The translations under genes were made by a program, and so were the position numbers. Shown one piece after another: positions 1 to 10,322 of a DNA stretch of 64,000 nt; position 1 is the first letter of the stretch; each line of letters starts with the position of its first letter. This DNA comes from Cylindrobasidium torrendii FP15055 ss-10 (taxonomy: Eukaryota; Basidiomycota; Agaricomycetes; Agaricales; Physalacriaceae). The notes beneath the pieces are model-generated. The model had not been told where the DNA came from and made no database searches. It saw nothing but the letters and a program-made list of their open reading frames with translations. The stretch spans positions 1 through 64,000 of the forward strand of contig KN880538.1 in the NCBI GenBank assembly GCA_000934385.1, in the 5' to 3' direction.

Positions 1-271
1 TGTTGGCATGTATCTTAAATACCAAATATAATGGTTGAATTGCAATCAATACGGTCTGGATTCGATAGCTCAAATAGTGATAAGGTTCATATGGCATTTG
101 CTAGCTTAGCGCTAGTCCTGCCGTATGAATCCCTTTGAATGTGGGTTTGATTAGCGAATGAAGGAGATTTGATACCTTGAGAAAGGATGACTACACCCTT
201 CCCAGGCCTTAAAATGATGTTCCAATGCTCTAAAATATATAATGTATTGGTATTTTAATGGCATTTAAAGG

Positions 272-1441
272 ATGTTATATCGAAAGGGCCCTCAAACAGA
301 AGGTCAAAGAAGGCCTGCAATCATTATAAAACCTTCCAAGCGCTCACACCCTTTTAATCCCCTTGAATGCCCAAAAAAGACTTTGGCCTTTTTTGTGATG
401 ATTATCGTGCATCTCATGCCCCTCAAGTTCCCAATGCTTGAAGAGGTATACATCGAGACAGTGGACGAGGAGGTCGATCCAGGAGAACCTTCTGGGTTCG
501 AGCGGAGCTGGTTCAAAGATGCGCCTCGCCTCAAGCGCGTAAAACTCGAATTCGCAAGGCAGTGGCCCTACGCATGGTATCCTTCATCCCTGACTCATAT
601 GTCCATCTTACTCGAAGGCAACATGTGCCTGTTGCAATACGCCGCACTTTCGTTTCCAGACCTCCAAGAACTGGAAATTCAAGGCGAAGATTTCTTTGGG
701 CCTCCGAGTCCGCCGGAGTTACAGCCTATCTGCAGCAACGCCCTCAAATATCTGACTTGCACTGGCCTCAGCCTCAAATACTTAACTTTTCCTGCCCTCG
801 AATGTCTCGCCGTAAGGTACTTGAAAGACTATAGTGACCACGAATATTACCAGGGCATATCATGGTTGGACATTTTGGCCGACTTCATACGTCGATCGAA
901 ATGCCGTCTCACAGATTTGCATCTCGACGCCGAATGCAGTGTCCTCCAGGATCCGCGTATGTACACAGAGATCCTTCCTCTAGTAGCACCAACGCTGGTC
1001 GTGTTGGAACTCGCTCACCTTCGATACTCCGAGACCGAAAAGATCGTCCACTCTCTCACTCGCACAGCGTCGTCTCCTGGATCCCTTCCATATCTCGAGT
1101 ACCTGGAGATTTCCTCGATATACTTACAGGAAAACGATATCGATGATGGCGCCGACTCCTTTGTGCGTACACTCGCGACAGCGCTTGTTTCGCTGCGCAA
1201 TGAGACCCTTGCAAAGCAGTGGCACGCTTCGTTGCTGAAGCAGGTGTTCGTGCCCCCAGAAAATGACCCCTGTGTGGTCAAAATGCGCAAGGACTGTTTG
1301 AATTCTCTCTGTTCCCGCGGCCTAGAGGTCATATATGCGCCATACAGAGCGCGACGTGCGCAAAAAGATGTCGATGAACCTACTAGTACATGTTGGTTGG
1401 AAGATTGGCATAGGGTGTGGTATAATAACAGCGGGAGGTGA
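272..1441 (+). CDS. 5'-truncated F-box/LRR family protein
   Basis: The 389-residue frame aligns from about residue 47 ('HLMPLKFPMLEEVY') with the middle and C-terminal LRR-like part of the paralog at 2591-4219 and of the five minus-strand paralogs. The first 46 residues have no counterpart in any of them. The coiled coil and F-box that the intact paralogs carry are absent, so it should not bind Skp1 in the usual way. The rest is intact to its stop with no frameshift, including the family signatures 'SLTRTASSPGSLPYLEYLE' and 'EQWHA'-like 'KQWHASLLKQV'. The shared leader block seen upstream of other copies is missing. It could be a young pseudogene from a 5'-truncated duplication, or be expressed from a new promoter. 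Paralogy is certain; expression is unknown. Confidence 0.6.
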   Translation: MLYRKGPQTEGQRRPAIIIKPSKRSHPFNPLECPKKTLAFFVMIIVHLMPLKFPMLEEVYIETVDEEVDPGEPSGFERSWFKDAPRLKRVKLEFARQWPYAWYPSSLTHMSILLEGNMCLLQYAALSFPDLQELEIQGEDFFGPPSPPELQPICSNALKYLTCTGLSLKYLTFPALECLAVRYLKDYSDHEYYQGISWLDILADFIRRSKCRLTDLHLDAECSVLQDPRMYTEILPLVAPTLVVLELAHLRYSETEKIVHSLTRTASSPGSLPYLEYLEISSIYLQENDIDDGADSFVRTLATALVSLRNETLAKQWHASLLKQVFVPPENDPCVVKMRKDCLNSLCSRGLEVIYAPYRARRAQKDVDEPTSTCWLEDWHRVWYNNSGR

Positions 1442-2558
1442 TATGGTCAATCGTGGCGGTATCTCTGGACATTATTTCATCATGCGCGGGAATGTCACGC
1501 TGCCTTTCGAATATGCGACCCATGTCAAACCCAGGTTAAACCCATGTGCTGACAGTCGATCGCCTGTATTACATACATTCTTACCTTACCATATCTAAGA
1601 AGACAATGGGAATAGAGTCTGAGCTGCGATGGTATTTGGCCTGCTAACTGTCAGGAAGGTGCCACGATGGCGAGGATCCATTTGGCGCAAACGAGAGGCT
1701 CGACAAAATCTCGCGTGTTTGCGTCGGCGCTGCGTTGTTTGGGACGAGATTAACAAGATCAAGGCTGTCATAAAAAAAGAGCGCACCGCGAGGGCAGGAC
1801 CCGGGTTGAGAAAAGCGTTCTAAGGGAAGGAAAAACCTTATTTGCCTCGTCGTCTTTGTTATTTTCTTGCTACAGCAGTGGTCGGCTCTGAATTGATGTG
1901 CCTCGAATCTTGAAGTCATTGTCTGTTCCCTTCTTCCAACCCGCTTGTCGACGCTAATAGCCATCTTATAGGGCTACACAGGCATGCGCATCGCCAGCTC
2001 TCTCCTTGCATCAGGTCTCTATGGTATTGTCAAGTTCATCTCTGCAGGTTCTTTGGCGTCGAGCTTCTCAGTCGCAAGCTCTCCCTGCTCGTCTCGTCCT
2101 TGAAAATGGGAGCCCTCTTTTCATTGTCGAATCAATCCTCAAGACTCACCCTTAGGATGCTTAGTACTGCCGCTAGCAGGGATGCACCGCAACGAGCAAG
2201 GACATGGCTGCAATGTCATACATTCACGTAAGTTGATTCTGTTCGATGGGTTGGGACCGCTCCCGTGGGTCTACGTCTCTGATAACTTTCCATTTAGCGA
2301 GGAATGTGCCTATGGCCGGGGGCTCGCTTCTTTGATCGCTCTCAGACTCGAGGATAGCCTCTGATAGCCTAGGTAGCTTGTGAGATCTTACATTTGTGAT
2401 GAAGAATCGTAAGCGCTCAGCGGATTTAATCCTCACGTATTGGGTTGGGGCATCAAAATGTCTGCCACTGGCATGCGACCTTGAAGCAGGACTGCGAGTC
2501 ATCAAAGGCACGTGATATCGTTCGAACTTCGCATGGATGCCACGAGGGCTCGAAAGTT
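1442..2558. other. Intergenic stretch without a supported gene
   Basis: Only short frames on both strands and no recognisable domain. It contains one copy of a 54-bp direct repeat (1554-1607) that recurs at 4589-4641, so at least part of it is the 3' flank of a duplicated F-box unit. Confidence 0.5.
1554..1607 (+). repeat. Direct repeat, copy 1
   Basis: About 54 bp starting AGTCGATCGCCTG and ending AGAAGACAAT, near-identical to 4589-4641 with a few substitutions and one indel. Here it lies about 110 bp after the stop of the truncated F-box copy. Confidence 0.75.
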
Positions 2559-2578
2559 GATCCCAAACCACCACGATC
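2559..2578 (+). promoter_or_regulatory. Conserved F-box family leader block
   Basis: GATCCCAAACCACCACGATC, preceded by TGCCACGAGGGCTCGAAAGT. The same arrangement lies upstream of the F-box paralogs on the minus strand. Here it ends only 12 nt before the start codon at 2591, so it is probably in the 5' leader or core promoter. It may be a regulatory site or simply shared ancestry. Confidence 0.6.
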
Positions 2579-2590
2579 CCTGTCGCCAAA

Positions 2591-4219
2591 ATGGCCAACT
2601 TCGAGTCTGATGTGCTCCAACTGCATAGGAAGGAACTACCTTTAACGGACGGCTATGTCACGCAGCTCAAATCGTCGATATATGAACTCGAGAGTGAAGT
2701 CGATTCGCTTGAACGCCAAATTTCAGTATTCGAGGCCATCTGCCACAACCTTCACCGAACGCTAGCGGCTCCGAAAAGGGCCTTGGCTCTTCGCCGTGCA
2801 GTACTAGCGCCAATTCACAAGCTACCCCACGAGCTCCTTGTCGCGGTATTCCAACACTGCATACGCCCGGATCCCAACAATCCTGCCTCTCTCGGTCTTG
2901 ACGTGGGCTGGAAACTTTTGCGCGTCTGCCGGTCATGGAGGTCCGTTCTCGAAGGAACACCGGCCTTGTGGACAAATTTGGCTCTGTCGTTGGACAACAG
3001 ACCAAGGACACAGATGCTTGAATTGTACTTGTCGCTTTCGGCCCAACGCCCACTTTGGGTTACGACTTACAAGGACGAAGAGAAAGAGCTGCTCAACGAC
3101 AATTGGTGGGCTACCTTCTGGAAGATACTGTCCTCCACTACGCATCGATGGCAGCGTCTGCATATTCGTTCTGAGTGTACCAGGGTTGGCAACATTCTTA
3201 TGCACCTCCTGCCCCTCAAGTTTCCAATGCTCGAGGAGGTCTACTTATACGTGGGCCCCGGAGATCTGGGTCTTGAAGAACCCTTTGGCGAAGGGCAGAC
3301 CTGGTTCAAAGATGCGCCACGCCTCAAGCGGGCAATGGTTTCGTACATCCGGGACGGGTGGTCCCATGCATGGTTCCCTTCGACCATCACTCATATGTAT
3401 ACAGAGCAGGATGATGGGGACAAGCTGGAATGCGTCTTTTCATTTCCAGACCTTCAAGAACTGACCTTCGAGTACGAATCTTATTATGGACCCCTGGCGA
3501 GGTTGAAGCCTATCTACCACACCAAACTCAAGTACCTACGATGCTGCGACCTCAACTTCAGATATCTGACTCTTCCTGCCCTTCAATATCTCACCATTGA
3601 GGGGTACGACTCCACGATGAGCAATGAAGATTACCATGACACAATGTCATGGGCGGATAATGTGTCGGCCTTGATACATCGATCACAATGCCGTCTGACA
3701 GACTTGCACATCTTCCTTCCATGTACACCCGGGAAGGAGCACGCGTACACAAAGCTGCTTGCTCTCCTTGCGCCAACCCTCGTCGTGTTGGGGCTCACTC
3801 CCTCTCGATACTCCCCCGACACCGACAAACTCATCCGCTCCCTTACTCGCACAAAGTCTTCTCCTGGGTCTCTCCCACATCTCGAGCACTTGCAGCTTTC
3901 CCCACGTTATACGCACGATGAAGACCCTCTTCGCGTCGACTTGCTCGTGGATACAATCGCCACAACACTCATGTCCCTTCGCGACGGAGATCTTGCTGAG
4001 CAGTGGCATGCTCCGCTGCTGGCGCGGGTGTCGGTGATTTCCAGAGATGACGCTCTCATTGCCAAGCTGCGTACTTCCTGCTTAGATTTCCTCTTATCCC
4101 AAGGTCTGGAGGTAGTGTACGCGCGTGACCGAGGAGACGGCAGTGACACTCTTGGGGCAGGTTGGCATGGAACTTGGTCAGATAGATTTGAATCGAACCG
4201 GGAGACGATAGTGTATTAA
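2591..4219 (+). CDS. F-box/LRR family protein (intact copy)
   Basis: Predicted substrate adaptor of an SCF-type ubiquitin ligase; target unknown. The 542-residue frame has no obvious intron. Residues about 20-70 form a heptad-like coiled coil ('LESEVDSLERQISVFEA'). An F-box-like domain follows at about 74-130 (begins 'IHKLPHELLVAVFQHC', ends 'EGTPALWTNLALS'). The remainder is a degenerate LRR solenoid with repeated 'PLKFPMLEEVY', 'FPDLQEL' and 'LPALQYL' elements, and it ends with the family signatures 'LTRTKSSPGSLPHLEHLQ' and 'EQWHAPLLARVSV'. The start matches the 'M-x-x-SD-x-LLQ' beginning of the paralogs. The array at 33.7-43.3 kb carries five sisters on the opposite strand. Family membership is clear; function is inferred. 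Confidence 0.88.
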   Translation: MANFESDVLQLHRKELPLTDGYVTQLKSSIYELESEVDSLERQISVFEAICHNLHRTLAAPKRALALRRAVLAPIHKLPHELLVAVFQHCIRPDPNNPASLGLDVGWKLLRVCRSWRSVLEGTPALWTNLALSLDNRPRTQMLELYLSLSAQRPLWVTTYKDEEKELLNDNWWATFWKILSSTTHRWQRLHIRSECTRVGNILMHLLPLKFPMLEEVYLYVGPGDLGLEEPFGEGQTWFKDAPRLKRAMVSYIRDGWSHAWFPSTITHMYTEQDDGDKLECVFSFPDLQELTFEYESYYGPLARLKPIYHTKLKYLRCCDLNFRYLTLPALQYLTIEGYDSTMSNEDYHDTMSWADNVSALIHRSQCRLTDLHIFLPCTPGKEHAYTKLLALLAPTLVVLGLTPSRYSPDTDKLIRSLTRTKSSPGSLPHLEHLQLSPRYTHDEDPLRVDLLVDTIATTLMSLRDGDLAEQWHAPLLARVSVISRDDALIAKLRTSCLDFLLSQGLEVVYARDRGDGSDTLGAGWHGTWSDRFESNRETIVY

Positions 4220-4360
4220 TCAATACCGTGACCTGTAGAGTTTCCACCATACAGACTTTTGTTGGCGCACTGTTTCGAGACCATCTAGCGACGCTGAGCG
4301 TACTAGTCCTGATACTGCCACGAGCCACCATTCAATGTACTTAATCGGTGTTCCCATGTA

Positions 4361-4643
4361 TGTCACGAGGCTTCTCAAAGGCTGATCTCGAACCAGCGCA
4401 ACCTGAACTGTTTCCCCAACTGCTCTGCGCTCGCTCGAGATCGGTATACTCAGTCTCTGCCTTGCGGTAGACTCAAAAATGCGTTAAGACATGAACAATT
4501 CCAACGCTTTTATACTCCAAATACTCGGGAAAAAGCTGCCTCCTCCAACGGACGACAATGCATTACGCCAGTCACTGCGCCCGACACAAGTCGATCGCCT
4601 GCATTATATGCGTTCTTACCTTACCATATCTAGAAGACAATAA
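4361..4643 (+). pseudogene. Internally deleted F-box family relic (leader plus N-terminal codons)
   Basis: Positions 4361-4490 match the long form of the F-box leader (TGTCACGAGG, then GCTGATCTCGAACCA, then CTGTTTCCCC), best compared with the leader of the 37650-39317 gene. From the ATG at 4491 the reading frame gives 'NAFILQILGKKLPPPTDDN', the N-terminal signature of the family. After about 28 codons homology stops, and the sequence passes into a 53-bp repeat that normally lies downstream of the truncated copy at 272-1441. The frame closes at 4641-4643 after 50 codons. F-box and LRRs are gone. The parsimonious reading is a copy that lost its coding interior. Confidence 0.6.
4589..4641 (+). 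repeat. Direct repeat, copy 2
   Basis: Second copy of the repeat at 1554-1607, about 3.03 kb away in the same orientation, here joined directly to the N-terminal relic of an F-box gene. Confidence 0.75.
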
Positions 4644-4829
4644 TGGAGCCTAGGTTGGGATTAGTGCAATAAATAACTGAGTTGCGTAGTGCAGATAATA
4701 GTAAGTAGGCATAGTTTAAGTTAAAGAATGCGTACATAGGCCAAAACCTATAGATAAAGTCCATGTCAACGAATAGGTATGATGTCCTTAGGAAAATAAA
4801 AGCGGATAAATACTGTCGAAATATTCCCC

Positions 4830-5952
4830 TCACCAACGCATGAGCTGCAAAAAGCAGTCGACTACGCCATCCTGAGCGCCGAAGACCTCGAGACCATTGA
4901 AAGACGTGAAGTCTGTCAGGACATCGACGTTGGCAAAGTTCTGGCTGCGGTCACCACCAACACGCTGTTCATAAGCAATGCACACCTCTTCACGCTGAGC
5001 GTCATCCAACTGATCGTACACCCTCGTGCTCAGTGGCTCTTGGAATCGCGCATGTATCGCGCGGAGAACATCAAGTACAGTGGCATTCCCCGAAAGGTCG
5101 ATGATAGCACGAGGAAATGCTGAATGTATGTGGATTCGGATGGATTTGACTTTGCTTATGAATGCAGGACGTTCGAGTTGAGCCTGTACTGGAAGAGGAG
5201 CTAAGCTCGAAAACGACACTGTCTTTGGCGAAGGTGCTTCGAGGAGAGACCAGCGCAGATGACGGTGGACAGAAAGGTCATCTTCAATCGTCACCCCGGT
5301 GACTGACGGGCTACAGCGCTTCATCGGGGACTCCACGGACGTAGACTGGAGGTCATTGTCCAAGAAGTATCGCACTTTACGTTTGCGCGAAGTTTTGCAG
5401 TGGGACTCTTTCGCCGCGGCGGCTACCATGCGCTGTGCAGCCTTCGTAGGCGGCGGTGAGAGCAGCTCAACTGTTTTCTGCGGGCTCATGCAGCTTTGGG
5501 TGATGTACAGCACTTGCGTGCCACTTTCCCATGTTTCAATGCTAACGACGTTCTGTACCGCCGGCGGACTGGCGAGGATCTCAACGACTGGCACAGGACT
5601 CTTGACCGCATCCTTGTCCTTGCTGTGTCGGCGTCGGTGTCCTTTTTCATTTCTACTGCTGTGGCTGGGAGTTTGCTGTTCTTGCTGTATAGGAGAGAGA
5701 GGTAATGGTATGTGTGCAGGCGTTGAATGTGCGGAAGATGCCCCCGAAGACGCTAAAATGAGGTCAGTTACGTGCCACTCGCCGAGATGCTGTCGACTCA
5801 CAGGACTTCTCAGGGTTCAATCTACGATTCTTCAGGATGGGGTTGAGCTTGTGCATAGCGCGGTGACGGGGAATAAAAAAAGGGCCAGTGCAGTCGGTGT
5901 CGAAGACCAGGTTGAGACCGAAATGCACTCGAGAATGGCGACGTGAAGGCAT
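4830..5952 (-). CDS. DUF6699-like protein
   Basis: Two exons joined at a 49-nt intron (5801-5753, donor GTGAGT, acceptor TTTTAG, with a CTGAC branch-like site) give a protein of about 355 residues starting 'MPSRRHSRVHF'. The first 60% is low-complexity, rich in serine, proline and basic residues (a 'RKRKVRYFLD' stretch). The last 100 residues ('RAIIDLSGNATVLDVLRAI', then 'YDQLDDAQREEVCIAYEQR') resemble the DUF6699 fold common in basidiomycetes, which has no known biochemical role. It is transcribed divergently from the F-box gene starting near 6454. The domain call is from pattern memory, so moderate confidence; the gene structure is firmer. Confidence 0.65.
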
Positions 5953-6453
5953 AAAAATAGGGAAGTGCGCGAAGAAGGAAAAGGTTGAATGTTAGAAAAA
6001 AGGCGCACTTCAAACAGCTAGTTGGAGAGAAGAGAAGTGGAGGGTGGTGGACAGGAATGAGACAGGCATAGCGGCGATTGATTCTTCTTATACGTGAGAT
6101 CTCATTTCCCACAAAGTACACAGGATAACAATGAGTCGACTGAAGGGCCAGCTTCGCTCCCTCGGTCGTCACATCACGTGAGGAGAGGACAATAACATCG
6201 ATCCCCGACCTCCCATTTTGACCCCCGAAGAAGTGAAAGTGTCCAAAGGACGATACGTAGCAACGAAACAGTTTGCTACTAGCCTGAGAGAATCGGTTCT
6301 TTGTTTCCTTGTCGACTTCCCCACGTGTTTACCATGAGGCAATGGGCTAACAAAAAAAGTCGCAGAGCCTGGGAACTTGGTGCAACTTGTGGACAAGGAA
6401 TAAGAACAAAGTAGCAACAAATCGCCGCAGCTGTAAAACGAGCTAGGTTTAAT
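5953..6453. other. Divergent intergenic region
   Basis: About 500 bp between the DUF6699-like gene (minus) and an F-box gene (plus). Frames on the minus strand here are short and show no domain. It presumably holds both promoters and the undetected first exon of the F-box gene. Confidence 0.45.
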
Positions 6454-8062
6454 TTGCGTTTGTGGTCGTCGAAGTTAAAGGCAATTGGCACAGATCATCC
6501 AGGGCGTTCATATGATGGCAATGATCGGGCCGTGTCCCGCAGTCGTTCTTACACTGCAACATCCATCCCATCAGTGCGCGCCTATTTGCGGCTTGACCAT
6601 CGCGAGAGAAAGTCTGACAAAATTCGTGTAGTGGACGCTCCTCCAGGTCTTCCACTCGAACTATGGGACCAAGTCATCGACTACAATCACAATAGCATCG
6701 GCGCACTCAAAGCTTGTGCACTGACTTGCTCCTCTTTCCTGTACTCGTGCCGTGTCCATCTTTTTTATGATGCTGTTATTCTCAAAAAGCTCAAATCACA
6801 CGGAACGGAGCACAGACACCATGGCAGGCTTTACACAGCTGCGACGTTGCTGGCGTTCTTCGAAGAGTGTCCTCACCTCATCCGCTTCGTTAAGTCGATA
6901 GCAATACACGGTGCAGTACTCCGCGACGTGGACCCCGTAGAACTTAATCGCGTCTTTGACCACCTTCCTAGCCTCAAGGAGGCCTCTGTCATGGGTATCA
7001 CCACTCTGAATTTTGGCGACTATACCACTTATAACCCGTTCTCGCGTAAACTATGCCTTGAGGCGATCTGCGTCTCATCCATACGGTCGTTGGAGCTCTC
7101 GTCTGTACTCTTCAGAGACGCGTACGAGCTCAATACGCTCCTTCACCAATGTCCGAACCTAGAGGATTTTGCATGGTTCCAAACCCAGAGCTTTAGCTGG
7201 TCGGCGCGGCCTAAACGGCCCAATCTACCATTTCCGAAGCTCAAGTCCCTCCATCTGATGACCGCCTGCTCCTGGAACATCGAACCATTTGTTGTGGGTG
7301 GTGCTCCATTCGACCTTAGCCAACTACAAGAACTAGTAATCGGCGTGGAAGACAGCGACCCAGGCGTATCGCTAAGTGCCCTGCATGGCCTGTTCCATAT
7401 CATAGGACACACGCTCACCAAGTTGCGCATCAACTCTCATATGGCAGATTGGCCCTTTTCGAGCAGTGCGTCCTCTTGCTTGGACTCGAATCTTAGCTAA
7501 TGCTACAGAATAGTCCCCGCGAATGGACGATATCCGCTGGACTTTACGGAGCTGCATGCCCTCGACGTCCTTCACGTCACGGACATTTCTATGCCTGCGA
7601 CCCCATGGATGACCTCCATCGCGATCCCAAAAACCCTGACCCGACTCACTCTCGAAATCGGATGCATGGACACTGGGGGTGGTACACCGGGAACTACAAT
7701 CGACCTTATCCCCACCGGCGAGCACCTCGCCATGTACGCAGCACAGCTCTTGAGTCTTCGCATCATCGTTCATCGCGTGCATGGATGCTCGGCGCATCGT
7801 TGCGGCGGGTATACGCGGCATGCGAACACGGACCAGTGGTTGGAGCAGGTCATCATCCGGATGCCAGATGTCGGCGGGAAGATGAAGGTTATGGAGAGGA
7901 CTGGTGAGGGCTTGTCTAGAGTATACTCACAGCGTCTAATCTTTGGTACTAGTGAATCCCCCGTTCGCAGGGAAGAGGGTGCAGTATTATGATAGGTATT
8001 TGGTGGAGTATGGAGAGCCCGAACAATGGAAAGAAAAGGAGCCAGAGCGTCTCAACCTGTGA
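6454..8062 (+). CDS. F-box protein, divergent from the tandem family
   Basis: An F-box-like motif lies at 6646-6780 ('LPLELWDQVIDY', 'ALTCSSFLYSCRVHLFYDAV'), followed by an LRR-like region typical of agaricomycete F-box proteins. Two introns restore the frame. The first runs about 7466-7513 (GTGCGT...ATAG) and leads into 'PANGRYPLDFTELHALDVL'. The second runs 7904-7970 (GTGAGG...CGCAG) and leads to a tail 'YYDRYLVEYGEPEQWKE' ending at 8062. No in-frame ATG exists between 6454 and the F-box, so the true start is in an upstream exon I could not place. It shares no specific signatures with the tandem family at 2591 or 33.7-43.3 kb. It is an SCF adaptor by family inference only. Confidence 0.72.
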
Positions 8063-8571
8063 TATGTCGAAGAGGTAGAGATTCTGTGGGAATGGGAGGC
8101 GAATGGTGTTTTTTTCTTAGTCTGAAAGCGGGGACATTATGCATAGCTGGCGACTGTAACATATAAAATATTGTTGATCTAGTCACCGGCGGCGATGACA
8201 TTGTGGTAGGACATCGCGCATAGCTCGCCGTCTTCGCGGTGATGGGTGTGGACGTCCATCATCGCGTCAAAATATGCTTTCAACCTTACAGACATGACAA
8301 TGGAAGACGAACACATACAGTTACATTACAACGCATGAGCAACATAAAAAACGCAGGGGTTAGAACGAACGAATGGCTGCGCTGAAACATACTCTAGGTG
8401 CTATAAAGTGTACATACTACGAATAAATAGAAACAACCAGAAACCCAAAATTTACAAATACTACAAAGGTGTATGCGTACATATAGATGAGCGTTACATT
8501 AGGCGAGGTATAAAAGGAGGGGTACGAGGGCATCATAGCAAGAAGGGGGTGAACCTCAATTCTACTAGGAC
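8063..8571. other. Convergent 3' intergenic region
   Basis: About 500 bp between two convergent genes. It is AT-rich in its middle, and a 74-codon plus-strand frame at 8408-8632 shows no domain and overlaps the neighbouring gene's end. I see no gene; probably both 3' UTRs. Confidence 0.5.
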
Positions 8572-9843
8572 TCAGTACTCCCCGCTCAAGAAGCCCGCAA
8601 AATCGAAATCATCCACTAGCCACGGCTCCTGATCCTGCTCCTGCTGCTGCTGGTTGCATCCATAATCCAAAGTGTGCGCGGACGTAGAGGCCATGGGCTC
8701 GCTGTACACATCGGCAGCGGCAGCAGCGAAGTCCTCGTAATAGCCCGCGGGCGCAGGGTGTTGCGGCGGGGCGTATGGGGTGAGGTGGGGCGCAGGCGCA
8801 TAGGACTGTTGGGTGCTGTAGTAGCCATACTGGCCGCCGTACGAGTGCACATTGTCGGGAGTGCCGTTCGGTGCATAGTAGGCATCAGCCATGTTGTGCT
8901 GGACAAGGTGGTAGCCGCTTCCGTCGCCGTGGTGTCCATAGTGCTCTACGGGAGCCTCAACATCGACCCAGTTGTAAGGGTGGGTGCTGTAGCGCGCGCG
9001 CGCAGCGCGTTGGTTACTCCCGGCCATCCCAGAGGTGTGCGAATCGACCGAAGTGACACTGCTACGGCGCGAGGCATCGAATCCAGCGTTGCCGATGAAA
9101 GGAACCTGGGTAGATGACTGGCCGCGCTGCTCAGAAACACGAGGCATAGGGAGACCCTCGCTTCCTCCAGAGACCACCGACGCGACGGGACTGTTGGAGG
9201 ACGCGACACTGCCCGTGTGCAAGATATTCTGCAACATAAAGTTCGAATCCGCCAGCTTCTTTACGTCTTTCGCATGCGTGTCTGAGAGCGGAATGTCGAG
9301 CAAACCCCGAGCCTGTGCGGCGAGCTCGCGCGCAATCAAGAACGGCGTCTTGCAGTCGCCCGAAGGCACCACTTTCATGCCTGGGTGTTTGCTTTTCTGG
9401 TGTGCGATTATCGCAGCCGCCGCGTTCTGGGTCTTGTGACAACGCGGGCACTCGAAATTAGGGCCTGACAGATGCCTGTGTCGATGGCTGGAGTCAGTCC
9501 CAAAGTTTCCACTGGCGATAATGAAGAAACGCACATGGATTGGCCGTGGGTTCTGACATTGCCTTTGGTCGACGTGTAGTCACATTCTGGGAAGAGGCAT
9601 TTGTACAGTCTGAAAGAAACATCACTTAGGACCGATACATCACCAGCAGAAGAGCGAACATACCGAGCCGGATATTTGGGACGAGGCTTTTTGGGAATGG
9701 GTTTCTCGTTGGCAGCATTTTCTGGGTGCTCATGTCCGTCCCCATCAGAGTTTGTCTAAAGGCGATATCAGTGATCGCACTTATCTAATCATGCATGTCA
9801 ATGTTCAACGTACCGGAGTAAACGTCTTTCTAGTAGCAGGCAT
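8572..9843 (-). CDS. C2H2 zinc-finger protein (left arm of inverted duplication)
   Basis: Four exons joined by eye: ATG at 9843, ten codons, intron, then 'TNSDGDGHEHPENAANEKP', intron, the first finger, intron (GTGCGT...CTCCAG), and a long last exon. Total about 370 residues. Finger 1 is 'YKCLFPECDYTSTKGNV' followed by clustered histidines ('HGQSIHRHRH'); finger 2 is 'FECPRCHKTQNA...IIAHQKSKH' (C-x2-C...H-x4-H). The tail is rich in Ser, Gly, Tyr, Pro and Gln and ends acidic-aromatic ('WLVDDFDFAGFLSGEY'), which resembles an activation domain. Probable nuclear DNA-binding regulator. Its paralog with the same exon phases is at 19624-21004. A four-helix membrane protein gene lies just upstream in both arms. 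Confidence 0.75.
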
Positions 9844-9963
9844 TATTTACAAGGAGATTGAAGATATGTTTTGGAGGTTGTTTTTTTAGTAGCTTGTAGG
9901 TAGTGAGGACAGTGAGGGTGAGAGGAAGAGAAAAGACCAGTCCATGCAGTGGGTTGGACAGTC

Positions 9964-9971
9964 TTTTATAT
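9964..9971 (-). promoter_or_regulatory. TATA-like element of the left-arm C2H2 gene
   Basis: ATATAAAA on the minus strand, about 121 nt before the start codon. The right-arm paralog has TATATAAA at nearly the same distance (about 111 nt), so the element is conserved in the duplication. Confidence 0.5.
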
Positions 9972-10322
9972 GGTCTCCCGCGACCTCTTTTCCTCTGGTT
10001 CTTGTCGATGCCCATTGAAGATCCCAAAATGGCTATTTATGGGCTCTGGTCTTTTGTTAGGTGTGCACCCACGTGAGCCTTGAGGCAACCATTGCTTATG
10101 TCAGCGATCATGTCAATGCCGCCTGTGGCCACGCTCCAGCTATCGCATGAGTATGCCGCCGACCAGCCGCGATATACAATCCCGCCGCGTGTCACAGTCA
10201 CAGTCCCGCGCTTTGAGAGTGTCAGGATCAAGGCAACATAATAGCTTGTACAGTAGTTTACGGTCAATACAGAACACATACTGGTACACGTACTTTATAA
10301 CACGTCAATAATACTTAACGTT

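Noticed and set aside
8674..9439. Plus-strand frames opposite the left-arm C2H2 gene
   Set aside because: No domain, and the minus strand has a spliced gene with zinc fingers and a paralog.
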